DNA of 43,596 nt from Desulfovibrionaceae bacterium (GCA_022510785.1 JAFLSV010000016.1:1-43596); one strand, 5' to 3'. Positions 34,814-43,557 are shown, counted from the first letter of the stretch. Translations and numbers: made by a program. Notes: generated from the letters alone by a model not told the origin.

Positions 34814-35533
34814 TCAGAAGCTGACCCTCAGACCGAGCATGAACTGGTGCATATCTATGCGGCCTGTCTTGCCGCAAAAAAGCTCGCCGGGCTTAGGAGT
34901 TTCCTGCCACTTGCTTTGAGATTTCCCAAAATTGGCATAGCGATAGCCAAGATCAAGGGAAATATAATCATTGAAAGCCCAGGCACAGCCTAAGCCTATA
35001 TTATAGGCAAAGTTAGTTTTGCTTTTTTTAGCGGCGACCATAGATACTTCGCCAGATCCTTCATCACCGTACATTCTTCCTTTATGACTTACAAAACCCA
35101 TGCCGAGGCCAGCCCCCACATACGGAGTAAAGGCGGTGCTGGTATGAAAGTCATAATAGACATTCACAAACAAGGACTGGATGCCCAGTTTGTTTTCCGT
35201 GACCCATGTGTCGGGGCCGTCATCCTCAGCATCTTCCTTGTAATGGCGTTTGTCCGCCTTGGTCTGTCCAAAGGCCGAGTATTCCAGTTCAGTGCGGACG
35301 GGAACATCAAACCGGGGCTTGAAATCATAGCCGACAGCCAGCGCGCCGCCCGCCGCGTTGCCAAAGCTCCCTGAGTTTCCGTCCTCATCATTGTTCCAGC
35401 CGATTTTCCCTTTCGTGCCGATGATGCCGTACACGAATTTGGGGGCAACGTAGACGCCAATCTGTTCCGCCTTTGCCTGGACGGGCAGCAGGAAGCTGGC
35501 CGCCAGCACCACTAAACCGAGTTTCTTGATCAT
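34814..35533 (-). CDS. Outer membrane beta-barrel protein (opacity/OmpA-barrel-like)
   Basis: 239 aa. AAGGAGAG precedes ATG 35533. Signal peptide to AKA (residues 1-22), then amphipathic strands with alternating aromatic residues (IGVYVAPKFVYGI, RTELEYSAF, LFVNVYYDFHTSTAFTPYVGAGLGMGFVSHKG, YISLDLGYRYANFG) and a last strand HQFMLGLRVSF ending in Phe, the usual barrel assembly signal. The TPYVGAGLGMG block is typical of small eight-stranded surface barrels. Role unknown: adhesion or membrane integrity are options. Divergent from an XRE gene. Confidence 0.88.
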   Translation of the reverse strand: MIKKLGLVVLAASFLLPVQAKAEQIGVYVAPKFVYGIIGTKGKIGWNNDEDGNSGSFGNAAGGALAVGYDFKPRFDVPVRTELEYSAFGQTKADKRHYKEDAEDDGPDTWVTENKLGIQSLFVNVYYDFHTSTAFTPYVGAGLGMGFVSHKGRMYGDEGSGEVSMVAAKKSKTNFAYNIGLGCAWAFNDYISLDLGYRYANFGKSQSKWQETPKPGELFCGKTGRIDMHQFMLGLRVSF

Positions 35534-35589
35534 GAGAAGCTCTCCTTCCGAAATTAAATTCTTCCACCGGGGCGGTGGAGATAACAGGT

Positions 35590-35617
35590 ATGGTAATATA
35601 TTCCCACCCTGTGTCAA
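35590..35617 (-). promoter_or_regulatory. Promoter of the barrel gene
   Basis: Read on the minus strand: TTGACA (35617-35612), a 16-bp spacer, TACCAT (35595-35590). It stands about 57 bp before the start codon; a CCACCG/CGGTGG hairpin lies in the leader (about 35565-35579). Confidence 0.6.
35591..35606. promoter_or_regulatory. 16-bp near-perfect palindrome over the barrel promoter, likely operator
   Basis: TGGTAATATATTCCCA is symmetric at all but one position pair. It covers most of the -10 box and the spacer of the barrel promoter and lies 35 bp upstream of the XRE start codon, so one bound dimer could repress both genes. Confidence 0.55.
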
Positions 35618-35640
35618 GCGCGATCCGCTAAGGTAAGGGA

Positions 35641-35898
35641 ATGGAAAAGTATCCCTACCTCAATGAAGCGGTTGCCGCTGTTTTGAGCCGCCGGCGGGCA
35701 GAACTTGCCATGAGCAAGAAAAAACTCTCTGAGCTGGCGATGATCGAGCGGGCCTACATAAGCGGCCTGGAAGCCGGAAAATGGAACGCCACGCTGAACG
35801 TGCTTTACTACCTCTGCGAGGCGCTTGGCATGGAGCCCGTCGAGTTTTTCAAGGCTGTGGAGGAAGAGCGCGCAAGCCTGAGCGAAAAAAAGCCATGA
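35641..35898 (+). CDS. XRE-type helix-turn-helix regulator
   Basis: 85 aa, essentially only the DNA-binding domain: VLSRRRAELAMSKKKLSELAMIERAYISGLEAGKWNATLNVLYYLCEALGM is a complete XRE HTH, followed by a short Glu/Lys tail. It is divergent from the outer membrane barrel gene with a palindrome between them, which suggests autoregulation and control of the barrel. AAGG precedes the ATG. Confidence 0.88.
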   Translation: MEKYPYLNEAVAAVLSRRRAELAMSKKKLSELAMIERAYISGLEAGKWNATLNVLYYLCEALGMEPVEFFKAVEEERASLSEKKP

Positions 35899-36014
35899 AG
35901 GGAACAGCTTCACGGCTTGTGGCGGTGAAAGGGGACATGGCGGGCACGTCCGCCGGGCGTCAGCAGAACGGGCGAACGCGTCAGGGCGGTTTTTTGGGGC
36001 GCCTTGTCAGGGCG

Positions 36015-36932
36015 CTATTTGCGCGAAGCCACGGTTTTCTTCGGGCTCACGCCCAGGGCCGCGGCCACCGAAGCGGCCTTGCCGGCGCGCACGGCAAAGC
36101 CCGCATCCATAAGCCGCTGTATCTCGCGTTTGCGCACATGGCTGTCACCCGCGCCGAGCAGCACGGCCAGAAGCCGGGTTTTGCCCCGCCGGGCCGTGGT
36201 GATGATGTTATAGCCTGATGCCGTGGTCCAGCCTGTTTTCAGCCCGTCCGCGCCCTGGTAGGTGCCGAGCAGGGGATTCCTGTTGACCGAGGTGCGGCCG
36301 TGATGGGTGATGGATCGCGTGGAGTGGTAGCGCAGGGCATCAGGGTACATCGCGATATAGTTGCGGGCCAGATGGAGCATGTCGCGGGCCGTGGTCACCT
36401 GCCCCCTGGCGGGCAGACCGTTGACCGTGGCGAACACGCTGCGGGACATGCCCAGTTTTTGGGCCTTGGCGTTCATCATTTTCACAAAGCTGGCCTGAGA
36501 GCCGGCCACATGCTCGGCCACGGCGCAGCTTGCGTCATTGCCCGAAGCCACCGCCATGCCGTACAGCAACTTTTCCAGGCTCAGCTTTTCCCCGGCGCGC
36601 AGGCCCATGCGCGATCCACCCGTTGTGGCGGCGGCCCGGCTGACGCGCACCTTGTCCTTCAGGGACAGCCCCCCGGCCCGCAGTCTGTCAAACACCACAT
36701 ACATGGACAAAATCTTGGTCAGTGAGGCCGGGGGAACCTTGCGGTCGGCATCCTGTTCATACAACACGGTCACGGTGTCCAGATCAAGCAGAATGACGCT
36801 GCGGGCCTGCACCGGGCCCCGGCGGATGGGGGCGCCCTGTCCCGCCTGCGGCGCAAGCGCGAGCACCGCGCTCAGCAGAACAACGCCCGCCAGGCGGACA
36901 CACCACGCACCCCGGTATGGCAACACACTCAT
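36015..36932 (-). CDS. D-alanyl-D-alanine carboxypeptidase (peptidase S11, DacA-like)
   Basis: 305 aa from the ATG after AAGGAG. Signal peptide (about 1-33), then the penicillin-binding fold: Ser70 and Lys73 in PPASLTK, SGN at 130-132, and KTG in ADGLKTGWTTASGYN. It trims the terminal D-Ala from peptidoglycan stem peptides. It is shorter than PBP5: the C-terminal beta domain and membrane anchor helix are absent, as in the DacD/PbpG-like short forms. Earlier in-frame ATGs lack ribosome sites. Confidence 0.94.
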   Translation of the reverse strand: MSVLPYRGAWCVRLAGVVLLSAVLALAPQAGQGAPIRRGPVQARSVILLDLDTVTVLYEQDADRKVPPASLTKILSMYVVFDRLRAGGLSLKDKVRVSRAAATTGGSRMGLRAGEKLSLEKLLYGMAVASGNDASCAVAEHVAGSQASFVKMMNAKAQKLGMSRSVFATVNGLPARGQVTTARDMLHLARNYIAMYPDALRYHSTRSITHHGRTSVNRNPLLGTYQGADGLKTGWTTASGYNIITTARRGKTRLLAVLLGAGDSHVRKREIQRLMDAGFAVRAGKAASVAAALGVSPKKTVASRK

Positions 36933-37019
36933 GACCACTCCTTGACAAACCCGGCGCAACAACGCGCCAGGCGAAAACATCGTGTTTTTTCCGCTGTCAG
37001 CGCCGGCACAAGCGGACAC

Positions 37020-37375
37020 TTATGCGAAACCATGATTTTTCCGCGTTCGTGACCGCAGCGGAAATTTATTCCCAAAGAGTATTACGGCATTAAAAAAAAT
37101 TAAATAAGGGGGCAATTTTTCTAGACTTTTTTTAAATCATAGCGAAAGGCGCCGCCATGACAAAGGGCGACAAGGCGGCAACTGTCCCTCGGGAAAAAAA
37201 CGCGGCTTCCCGAAATGCGCTTCGGGCATTATGGAATCCACAGCGAGACCCCGCTGCTGACAGGGAAAACCGGGGCCGGGCCGCTTGGCAACAGGGCGGC
37301 TTACTGCTATTGAGGCCTTCCCTCCCCCGTGTGAGCGGGGTGAGCACACAAAGACCCTTTGAGCTGAGGAACCCC
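37020..37375. other. Leader/control region before the glucanase-like gene
   Basis: AT-rich to about 37140 (probable promoter zone, T run near 37130), then GC-rich. The frame of the downstream gene stays open back to ATG 37157 (AAAGG seven bases before it), but the 73 residues it would add look like no domain and would bury the signal peptide. A small hairpin CCCGAA/TTCGGG lies near 37207-37224. Confidence 0.4.
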
Positions 37376-38995
37376 ATGCGGATCATTGTTCTGTCACTGT
37401 GCCTTGTGCTGCTGACAATCCGGCCCGCCTTCCCCTTCACGCCGGACAGCGCCTACCTGGCCGACCGGGAAGCCCTGGACGAGCTGCAGCGGGATGCCTT
37501 CCGCTACATCTGGGAAGACGCGGATCCGGACAGCGGCATGGCCCTTGAAGGCGACCTTTTTTGGGAAGTGCCCCCCGTGGCCGTGGGCGGCACGGGCTTC
37601 GGCATAGCCGCCATTGTGACGGCGGCGAACAGGGGCTGGATCACCCGGGATGAAGCCCTCAGCCGGCTTATGCGCATCGTCGTGTTCCTGCGGGATAAAA
37701 CCCCGCGCGAGGCCCTGCACGGCGCCTTTCCCCACTGGCTCAGCGGAAAAACCGGGGAAATCATGGGCTTCGGCCCCCACGACAAGGGCGCGGACATGAT
37801 GGAAACGGCCCTGCTCATGCAGGGCCTGCTGATAGCCCGCGCCTATTTCAACGGCCCGGGCATCGAGGAGGAGCTGCGGGGCATCATCACCGGCCTGTGG
37901 GAAGATGTGGACTGGAATTTTTTCACCGCCGGTCTGGAAAACGGCATCCACTGGCACTGGTCGCCGGAATTTGACTTCAGGATGGGACTGCGCATTCTGG
38001 GGTTTAATGAGTGCCTGATTACCTATGTGCTGGCCATTTCCTCCCCGTCCCACCCCATAAGCCGCAAGGCCTACAATTACTGGACTTCGGGCAGCGGCTA
38101 CAAACCCAAAACCGTGTTCGGCTACCGGGTGGAGGCCGCCCTGCCCGGCGCCGGGCCTCTCTTTCTCACCCATTATTCCTTTGTGGGTCTCGATCCGCGC
38201 CGCATGGCGGATGCCTTTGTGCCCGGCGGCTATTTCGTCCGCAATGTCAGGCATGTGCTGAGCAACCGCGGCTACTGCCTGCAGAACGCCCCGGCCGCAA
38301 ACCGCTATGACGAAGACTTCTGGGGCCTGACGGCGGGCAAGGTCAAAGATGGCTACGCCGCGTCAGATCCCGCCCATGACACGGGTTTTGTCTCACCCAC
38401 CGGCGCCCTGTCCTCCATGCCCTACACCCCGCACTACGCCATGCAGATGCTGCACAACCTGCGGGGCAAACTGAAAAAGCGGGCCTGGGGCAAAAACGGC
38501 CCCTATGACGCCCTGAGCCTGAAAGACGGCTGGTTCAGCGAAAACTATCTGGCCATTGATCAGCTGCCCATCGTCTGCATGGTGGAAAACTACCGCTCCG
38601 GCCTGCTCTGGACGCTCCTGATGTCGGATCCGGACATTCAGGCCGGATTGCGGCGCGCGGGCATAACCGAACCCTCGTTTGAGACAGGTTTTCCCGAGGC
38701 GGTGATCACCCTGGACAAGCAGGGCACAAAATATGTGCCCGATGCCTGCGATATCCGCCGCCATCCGGATACGGGCCGCTACCATATCCCCTACTGGTGC
38801 GCCGGGGCGGGCCAGGTGAGCTTTACCTTTGCCGACGAGGAGGGCCGGGTTGTGCTGACGCTCCGGGAAAACGCGGCCAGAGGCCGCAATCAGCTGCGCT
38901 TTGAGCAGTTTATGCCGCCCGACGGGGAAAGGCTGATCCTGACTCTGGCCGTGGACGGCGAGGAGAAGGCCAGCCTGCCGCTGCGCCTCCATTAG
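37376..38995 (+). CDS. Secreted glucoamylase-like / beta-1,2-glucanase-like glycoside hydrolase (PF10091, GH144-like)
   Basis: 539 aa. The start at 37376 gives a clean signal peptide (MRIIVLSLCLVLLTIRPAFP) with GAGGA upstream. An (alpha/alpha)6-type catalytic domain: AFRYIWEDADPDSGMALE, GGTGFGIAAIVTAANRGWITRDEA, NRYDEDFWGLTAGKVKDGYAASDP and FVSPTGALSSMPYTPHYAM match the glucoamylase-domain family that includes GH144 endo-beta-1,2-glucanases. The last 90 residues form a beta domain (VSFTFADEEGRVVLTL). It converges on opgH, and OPG backbones are beta-1,2-glucose, so trimming or recycling of periplasmic glucan is the likely role. Activity is inferred. Confidence 0.88.
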   Translation: MRIIVLSLCLVLLTIRPAFPFTPDSAYLADREALDELQRDAFRYIWEDADPDSGMALEGDLFWEVPPVAVGGTGFGIAAIVTAANRGWITRDEALSRLMRIVVFLRDKTPREALHGAFPHWLSGKTGEIMGFGPHDKGADMMETALLMQGLLIARAYFNGPGIEEELRGIITGLWEDVDWNFFTAGLENGIHWHWSPEFDFRMGLRILGFNECLITYVLAISSPSHPISRKAYNYWTSGSGYKPKTVFGYRVEAALPGAGPLFLTHYSFVGLDPRRMADAFVPGGYFVRNVRHVLSNRGYCLQNAPAANRYDEDFWGLTAGKVKDGYAASDPAHDTGFVSPTGALSSMPYTPHYAMQMLHNLRGKLKKRAWGKNGPYDALSLKDGWFSENYLAIDQLPIVCMVENYRSGLLWTLLMSDPDIQAGLRRAGITEPSFETGFPEAVITLDKQGTKYVPDACDIRRHPDTGRYHIPYWCAGAGQVSFTFADEEGRVVLTLRENAARGRNQLRFEQFMPPDGERLILTLAVDGEEKASLPLRLH

Positions 38996-39030
38996 CATCC
39001 GCTTGCCGCCCTTTTCGGAGCCTCCCGGGC

Positions 39031-39216
39031 GGCGCTCTCTGTCCGGGCACACTTGCCAGACCCGCCGCGCGGCCGGCCAGGGCCTGGAGGGTCGCTGAAA
39101 AGAGTGATTTTTACCGGATTCCCCAGGCGGCGGCCCTGTCCGGGGGCAGTTCCCAAACCCGCCGGTGCAGCCGCCCAAGGCTTGGGGGATCGCTGAGAAG
39201 GGTGGTTTTCTCCGCC
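39031..39216 (-). repeat. Diverged tandem duplication of the opgH 3' end
   Basis: The segment 39129-39216 (end of opgH) and the segment 39031-39117 (after its stop) align along about 87 bp at roughly three quarters identity by eye. At protein level RRVWELPPDR in opgH matches RRVWQVCPDR in the copy, and KTTLLSDPPSLGR matches KITLFSDPPGPGR in another frame, so the copy has a small indel and is not translated as an extension. Confidence 0.75.
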
Positions 39217-41195
39217 GGGCTGAGGGCGTCGGGCCCGCCGCGCACGGCTTTGTCCACCAGGGCGGCCAGGCGCTCTTCCTTGCCCGGGGAATTGCGGCGC
39301 CTGGTGGCGGTCAGGGTGCTGTGCAGGGCGAACACGCGGGGAATGACCACCGCCCGCGCGAAACCCTGTTTCCACGATAGTGCAAAGGGGCAGTAGGGCT
39401 GGGGAGCCGTGAGACGGGCGTGCAGGCGCTGGAGGGCCAGGGGCGGATGGGAATCCACCGGGGTGATGAACAGGCCGAGGGCGCGCGCGCCTTCTCCCAG
39501 GCTGACCCGGCTGGTCCAGACGGACAGGGGAATGGAGAAGGCCAGCCCGGCGACAATGGGCGAAAGCCAGAGGAAAAAGCCCGGGTTCAGCCGGTACATG
39601 ACGAACCCCCAGACCAGCCCCAGAAGCGTGCCCCACCAGTGAAAGCGCAGGGCATCCCGCCAGGAGCTGCCCTGATCGCCGCGGTTCTGGGCATTCCAGC
39701 CCACGGTTCGGCCAAGGAGCGTGCTGATGACAAAAACGCTGTGAAAGAGCATCCGCACCGGGGCCAGAAAGGTGGAGATCACCACTTCGCCCAGGGCGCT
39801 CAGAACCATGGGAAGCGCCCCTCCAAAGGCGCGGGAGCCGCCTTTGGACATGACCAGGATCAGGGCCAGAACCTTGGGAAGGAAAAGAAGCGAGGCCGTG
39901 CCGCCGAGCAGGGCCAGAGCCTGTGAGGGAAAATAGCGTGGCCAGTCAGGGAAAAGACTGGGGCCGGTGGGAAAGTAATCCGGCACGACAAAGAGCTCGG
40001 CCATAACCTGGGCCGAGCTGGACAGCAGGAAAAAGAACCACAGCAGCGCCGATCCGTAGGACATGATGCCGTTGATGAACAGGGCGCGGTGGGTGGGAAA
40101 GAAGCCACGGGTGAAAATCAGGCGGCTGTGCTGAAGATTGCCCTGGCACCAGCGGCGATCCCTGACCAGTTCGTCCATGAGGCTGGGCGGAGATTCCTCG
40201 TAGGAGCCATCCAGTTCATAGGCCAGCCAGACCCCGTAGCCGGCCCGGCGCATGAGCGCGGATTCCACAAAATCGTGACTGAGTATCTCCCCTCCCAGGG
40301 GCGCGCTGCCCGGCAGCCTGGGGAGCTGGCAGAAGCGCATGAAGGGCTTGACCCGGATAATGGCGTTGTGGCCCCAGTACTGCGCGTCGCCCAGCTGCCA
40401 GTAATGCAGGCCGGCGGCGAAGATGGGGCCGTACAGATGGTTGGCAAACTGCTGCACCCGGGCAATGAGGGAGCGGCTGTTCACCGTTTTGGGCGGACTT
40501 TGCAGAATGCCTATTTTGGGATGGGCTTCCATGGCCAGCACCATGCGCCGCAGGGTTTCGGCGGACATGAGGCTGTCCGCGTCAAAAACGGTCATGTAGC
40601 GGTACTTCGCGCCCCAGCGGCGGCAGAAATCAGCGATATTGCCGCTCTTGCGCTTGAGATTGCTGCGGCGGCGGCGGTAAAAAACACGCCCGAAACAGCC
40701 TTCGTCAAGGCACAGCGCGTACCAGGCCTCCTCCTCGGCCACCCAGGCATCGGGGCTGGTGGAATCGCTGAGAATAAAGATATCGAAAAAGTTCTCCATC
40801 CCCTTTTCCCGAAGGGATTGCAGAACAACACGGATGCCCTCGCAGACGGCGCGGGCATCCTCGTGATAGACGGGAAAAAGCAGCGCCGTGCGAACCCCGT
40901 CGGGAATCGGGGCATCCGGCACGCCCAGGGTGACGGCAAAGCGGTCGCAGCGCCGAAGCATGACCATGAGCCCGGCTGCGGAACTCCAGAAGCCAACGGA
41001 AATCCAGCTGAACAGCAGGCCGAAAAGGGCCGTGCTGATACCGTGGAGAAAAAGCCCGGTTCGCGCCGGCAAAAGCGAAGACATGGCATGGGCGGCCAGA
41101 AGCGAAGGGATGGCAATGAGCAGGAGCAGGCGCAGGCGCCTTCTGCCCCCGGCTTTTTCCCAGATGCTCTGGCGAATCATGTCGTGGTGAGCCAT
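39111..41195 (-). CDS. opgH: Periplasmic glucan glucosyltransferase OpgH (main part)
   Basis: 694 aa from ATG 41195, which has only a weak ribosome site. Membrane helices flank a GT2 domain: PVYHEDARAV, LSDSTSPD, FDADSLM (DxD), LGGEILSHDFVESALMRRAGYGVW and RDRRWCQGNLQHSR (QxxRW-type). It polymerises UDP-glucose into beta-1,2-glucan and extrudes it to the periplasm. E. coli OpgH is 847 aa; the missing 140 N-terminal residues are encoded just upstream in another frame (41264-41704), while this frame itself is open back to 41450. Either a frameshift or a real split. Follows opgG. Confidence 0.93.
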   Translation of the reverse strand: MAHHDMIRQSIWEKAGGRRRLRLLLLIAIPSLLAAHAMSSLLPARTGLFLHGISTALFGLLFSWISVGFWSSAAGLMVMLRRCDRFAVTLGVPDAPIPDGVRTALLFPVYHEDARAVCEGIRVVLQSLREKGMENFFDIFILSDSTSPDAWVAEEEAWYALCLDEGCFGRVFYRRRRSNLKRKSGNIADFCRRWGAKYRYMTVFDADSLMSAETLRRMVLAMEAHPKIGILQSPPKTVNSRSLIARVQQFANHLYGPIFAAGLHYWQLGDAQYWGHNAIIRVKPFMRFCQLPRLPGSAPLGGEILSHDFVESALMRRAGYGVWLAYELDGSYEESPPSLMDELVRDRRWCQGNLQHSRLIFTRGFFPTHRALFINGIMSYGSALLWFFFLLSSSAQVMAELFVVPDYFPTGPSLFPDWPRYFPSQALALLGGTASLLFLPKVLALILVMSKGGSRAFGGALPMVLSALGEVVISTFLAPVRMLFHSVFVISTLLGRTVGWNAQNRGDQGSSWRDALRFHWWGTLLGLVWGFVMYRLNPGFFLWLSPIVAGLAFSIPLSVWTSRVSLGEGARALGLFITPVDSHPPLALQRLHARLTAPQPYCPFALSWKQGFARAVVIPRVFALHSTLTATRRRNSPGKEERLAALVDKAVRGGPDALSPAEKTTLLSDPPSLGRLHRRVWELPPDRAAAWGIR

Positions 41196-41263
41196 ATGCG
41201 TGCGCCTGCGCTGTACGGTGAAATTATCCGAGCCGAAAACCCGGCCGGAAAAGGGCCGTTCCT

Positions 41264-41704
41264 TCAGGAAGAGCGGCGGATACGGCCGCGCGGAAACCAG
41301 GTATCGGGCGAGGGAACCATGGGGCTGCGCTGAAGCGGCGGGCTGCTGACCAGAGGCCCTCCGTCCGGAGCGTCCACGCCAGGCCTGAGACCATGATCCT
41401 CCAGAACAGCCCACAGCGCGCGCATGACCCGCGCCGCGTCCCATGGACACGGAGAGTCCCCCTTCGTGCCGCCGGCGGCGCGGCGCAGGCTTTCCAGGGC
41501 AAGCTCCACGCCGGACAGAGGCTCAAGCCCCATGCCCCGGGTGTACAGCAGGGCCCTGTCCCTGGCCCGCAAGGCCAGGGACATATCGTCCGAAGGCAGG
41601 GGCCTTGGTTCCAAAGCCGTGCCGTTCAGCGGCGGAACCGTTCCGCCAACCGGAAGGAGGGAGCCGCCTGGCTGCTCAGGCCCGCCGTGCCGTGTCGTAT
41701 CCAT
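41264..41704 (-). CDS. opgH: N-terminal cytoplasmic region of OpgH, out of frame with the rest
   Basis: 146 aa. GAGG precedes ATG 41704, 7 bp after the opgG stop, so it is well placed for translation. Sequence such as LSGVELALESLRRAAGG and LQRSPMVPSPDTWFPRG parallels the N-terminal part of OpgH, where a helical segment is followed by SSMFPDPW before the first membrane helix. It ends at TGA 41264-41266, and joining to the main frame needs a -1 shift between 41450 and 41264. Joined length would be about 860 aa, the normal OpgH size. No classical slippery heptamer was seen. Confidence 0.65.
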   Translation of the reverse strand: MDTTRHGGPEQPGGSLLPVGGTVPPLNGTALEPRPLPSDDMSLALRARDRALLYTRGMGLEPLSGVELALESLRRAAGGTKGDSPCPWDAARVMRALWAVLEDHGLRPGVDAPDGGPLVSSPPLQRSPMVPSPDTWFPRGRIRRSS

Positions 41705-41711
41705 GGAAACC

Positions 41712-43457
41712 TCAATAGGGCACATCGAAAACCCAGGTTTCGGTCAGGGCGTCCGGAAAATTTTCGCCGCGCTTGAGCAGGGCCCTGACGCGCAGGCGGT
41801 TTTGCCCGTCATGGGCCGCCAGCAGGCTTTGCACCACCCCCTCCGGCTGGGGCAGCTGGAGGGAGAATTGCAGGCGCCAGCCCCCGGTGACCGGATTTTT
41901 GATCAGCTGCTTGTCCAGGGCCGGAAACCCCGCCGGACTTTCCACAAGACTGCTCAGGCCGGTATCGGGCGGCAGGGATTTCAGGGCTTCACCCTCAAAA
42001 TCAAGTATAAAGACAACCCGGTCGCTGTGTTTCGGCGAACGGAAAATCCAGGTGGCCACGGCCTTGCCCAAACCGTGCGGGGTCACCCCCGGGGTCATCC
42101 AGTATAAGCGGTACGAAAAACTCACAAAATCCCGGAGCGCATCGCCTTCCTCCGCGCCCTCCCTGGCCAGCCATGACGCATCCGGAACCCAAAAGACCGT
42201 GACGTTATCGTGAAAATCCTCCCTGGAAGGAATTTCTATCAGCTCCAGACGGCCGGGGCCCCAGTCCCGGGTAGGTTCCACCCACAGGGAGCCGCGCCGT
42301 TCAAAACGCGCGCCGATATCCTGATAGTGATCGAAATCGGTATCCCGCTGCATCAGACCAAAGCCCCGCGGGTTCTCAAGCGGAACGGAACTGACAGCCA
42401 GCCGCCCTGGATTGGTCAGCGGCCGCCAGTGCCAGATCTCATCGGCGCTCCGGTAGAGCAGGCCGTCGGAATTGTGCACTTCGGGCCGGTAGTCGTTGCG
42501 CGCGCCGCCGCTCATTTCGGAATGGAGAAACATGCTGCTGATGGGGGCAAGGCCGATCTTCAGCGGCCAGGATGCCCCCCGGCGCCGGAAAAGCACGCTT
42601 TCCACATCCATCACCGAGGAGGTTCCCGGGGTCAGGGTAAAGGTGAAGGCCCCGGTCAGGCTGGGCGAATCCATCAGGGCATACAGCCTTATGGCGGAAG
42701 CGTCGGGAGCGGGTTTTTCCAGCCAGAACTCGCGAAAATACGGAAATTCCTCGCCATCCGGCAAAGCCGTGTCCAGGGCCAGCCCCCTGGCGGAAAGCCC
42801 GTAGGTGGCATGCCTGCCCACAGCGCGGTAATAGCTGGCCCCGAGAAAGGACGCCACTTCGTCCGGAATATCCTGCCCGTGCAGGGGAAAATACAGGCGG
42901 AACCCGGCGAAGTTCAGATCGGCCGCCGCGGCTTTGGCGGCCAGAGCGCTGTCGGCGTAATCAAACATGGCCGGACTGAAAGGCACGGGCTCACTGCGCC
43001 CCTGATCCACAATATGGAGCCGGACCAGCCGGTTATACAGAAAACCGGGATGGAAAAACTCCACGGAAAAGGGCCCGGAATCGGCCCAGAGCCGCTGGCC
43101 GGGATCAAAGCGGATTTTATTCCACTGATCCGCGCTCAGCTCCAGCAAAAAGCCGGGAACCTGGGAATCCGGGTTCTCGTAAGGACGCTGGGAGAGCCCG
43201 CGGGCCGCCCGCACCACCTCGGCAAAGCTGAAAGGCTCGCCCTCGGGCGGCGTATTTTCCTGATCCGTGTCCCCGGGCTGCCCGGCGGCAGCCTCCGGAG
43301 AGGGGGAAGCGGGCGCCGTCCTTTCGGGAGCGGCCAGGCCGGAAAGGGTCAGACCGAGCAGAAGCGCCAGGCAGAGCCAGGCCACCCGGGCAAGTACCTT
43401 TCGGGAAATCCGCCGCGGCGGCCCCGCGCATAAACGAGCGTCATGGAAAAAAATCAT
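41712..43457 (-). CDS. opgG: Periplasmic glucan biosynthesis protein OpgG
   Basis: 581 aa. The N-terminal hydrophobic segment (VAWLCLALLLGLTLSGLAA) acts as signal; family blocks follow: FSFAEVVRAARGLSQRPYENP, WNKIRFDPGQRLWADSGPFSVEFFHPGFLYNRLV, SYYRAVGRHATYGLSARGLALDT, VHNSDGLLYRSADEIWHWRPLTNPGRL, FGLMQRDTDFDHYQDIGARFERRGSLWVEP and SFSYRLYW. OpgG acts on nascent OPG chains in the periplasm (branching or processing). First gene of the opgG-opgH operon. The ATG lacks a close ribosome site, and a 6-bp-stem hairpin stands just before it; GTG at about 43379 is an alternative start. Confidence 0.95.
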   Translation of the reverse strand: MIFFHDARLCAGPPRRISRKVLARVAWLCLALLLGLTLSGLAAPERTAPASPSPEAAAGQPGDTDQENTPPEGEPFSFAEVVRAARGLSQRPYENPDSQVPGFLLELSADQWNKIRFDPGQRLWADSGPFSVEFFHPGFLYNRLVRLHIVDQGRSEPVPFSPAMFDYADSALAAKAAAADLNFAGFRLYFPLHGQDIPDEVASFLGASYYRAVGRHATYGLSARGLALDTALPDGEEFPYFREFWLEKPAPDASAIRLYALMDSPSLTGAFTFTLTPGTSSVMDVESVLFRRRGASWPLKIGLAPISSMFLHSEMSGGARNDYRPEVHNSDGLLYRSADEIWHWRPLTNPGRLAVSSVPLENPRGFGLMQRDTDFDHYQDIGARFERRGSLWVEPTRDWGPGRLELIEIPSREDFHDNVTVFWVPDASWLAREGAEEGDALRDFVSFSYRLYWMTPGVTPHGLGKAVATWIFRSPKHSDRVVFILDFEGEALKSLPPDTGLSSLVESPAGFPALDKQLIKNPVTGGWRLQFSLQLPQPEGVVQSLLAAHDGQNRLRVRALLKRGENFPDALTETWVFDVPY

Positions 43458-43520
43458 AGGGGAGTTCTATACTCCCAAGTCCCCCGCGCTGTCCAGATGA
43501 GACGCCATGCCGGAAGCGGC

Positions 43521-43547
43521 CCGTCCCGCCGGGGACGGACGCTTTTT
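43521..43547 (+). terminator. Hairpin with T run, plus strand
   Basis: CCGTCCC / GGGACGG arms (43521-43527, 43532-43538) are followed by a run of five T at 43543-43547. No plus-strand gene is upstream, so its purpose is unclear. Confidence 0.4.
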
Positions 43548-43557
43548 GTGATCCGAA

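Noticed and set aside
34731..34919. 62-codon frame inside the putative small RNA region
   Set aside because: No ribosome site; it runs through the terminator into the antisense of the barrel gene.
35899..36014. Possible terminator between the XRE gene and the carboxypeptidase gene
   Set aside because: A T run is present near 35990, but no stem of convincing length pairs directly before it.
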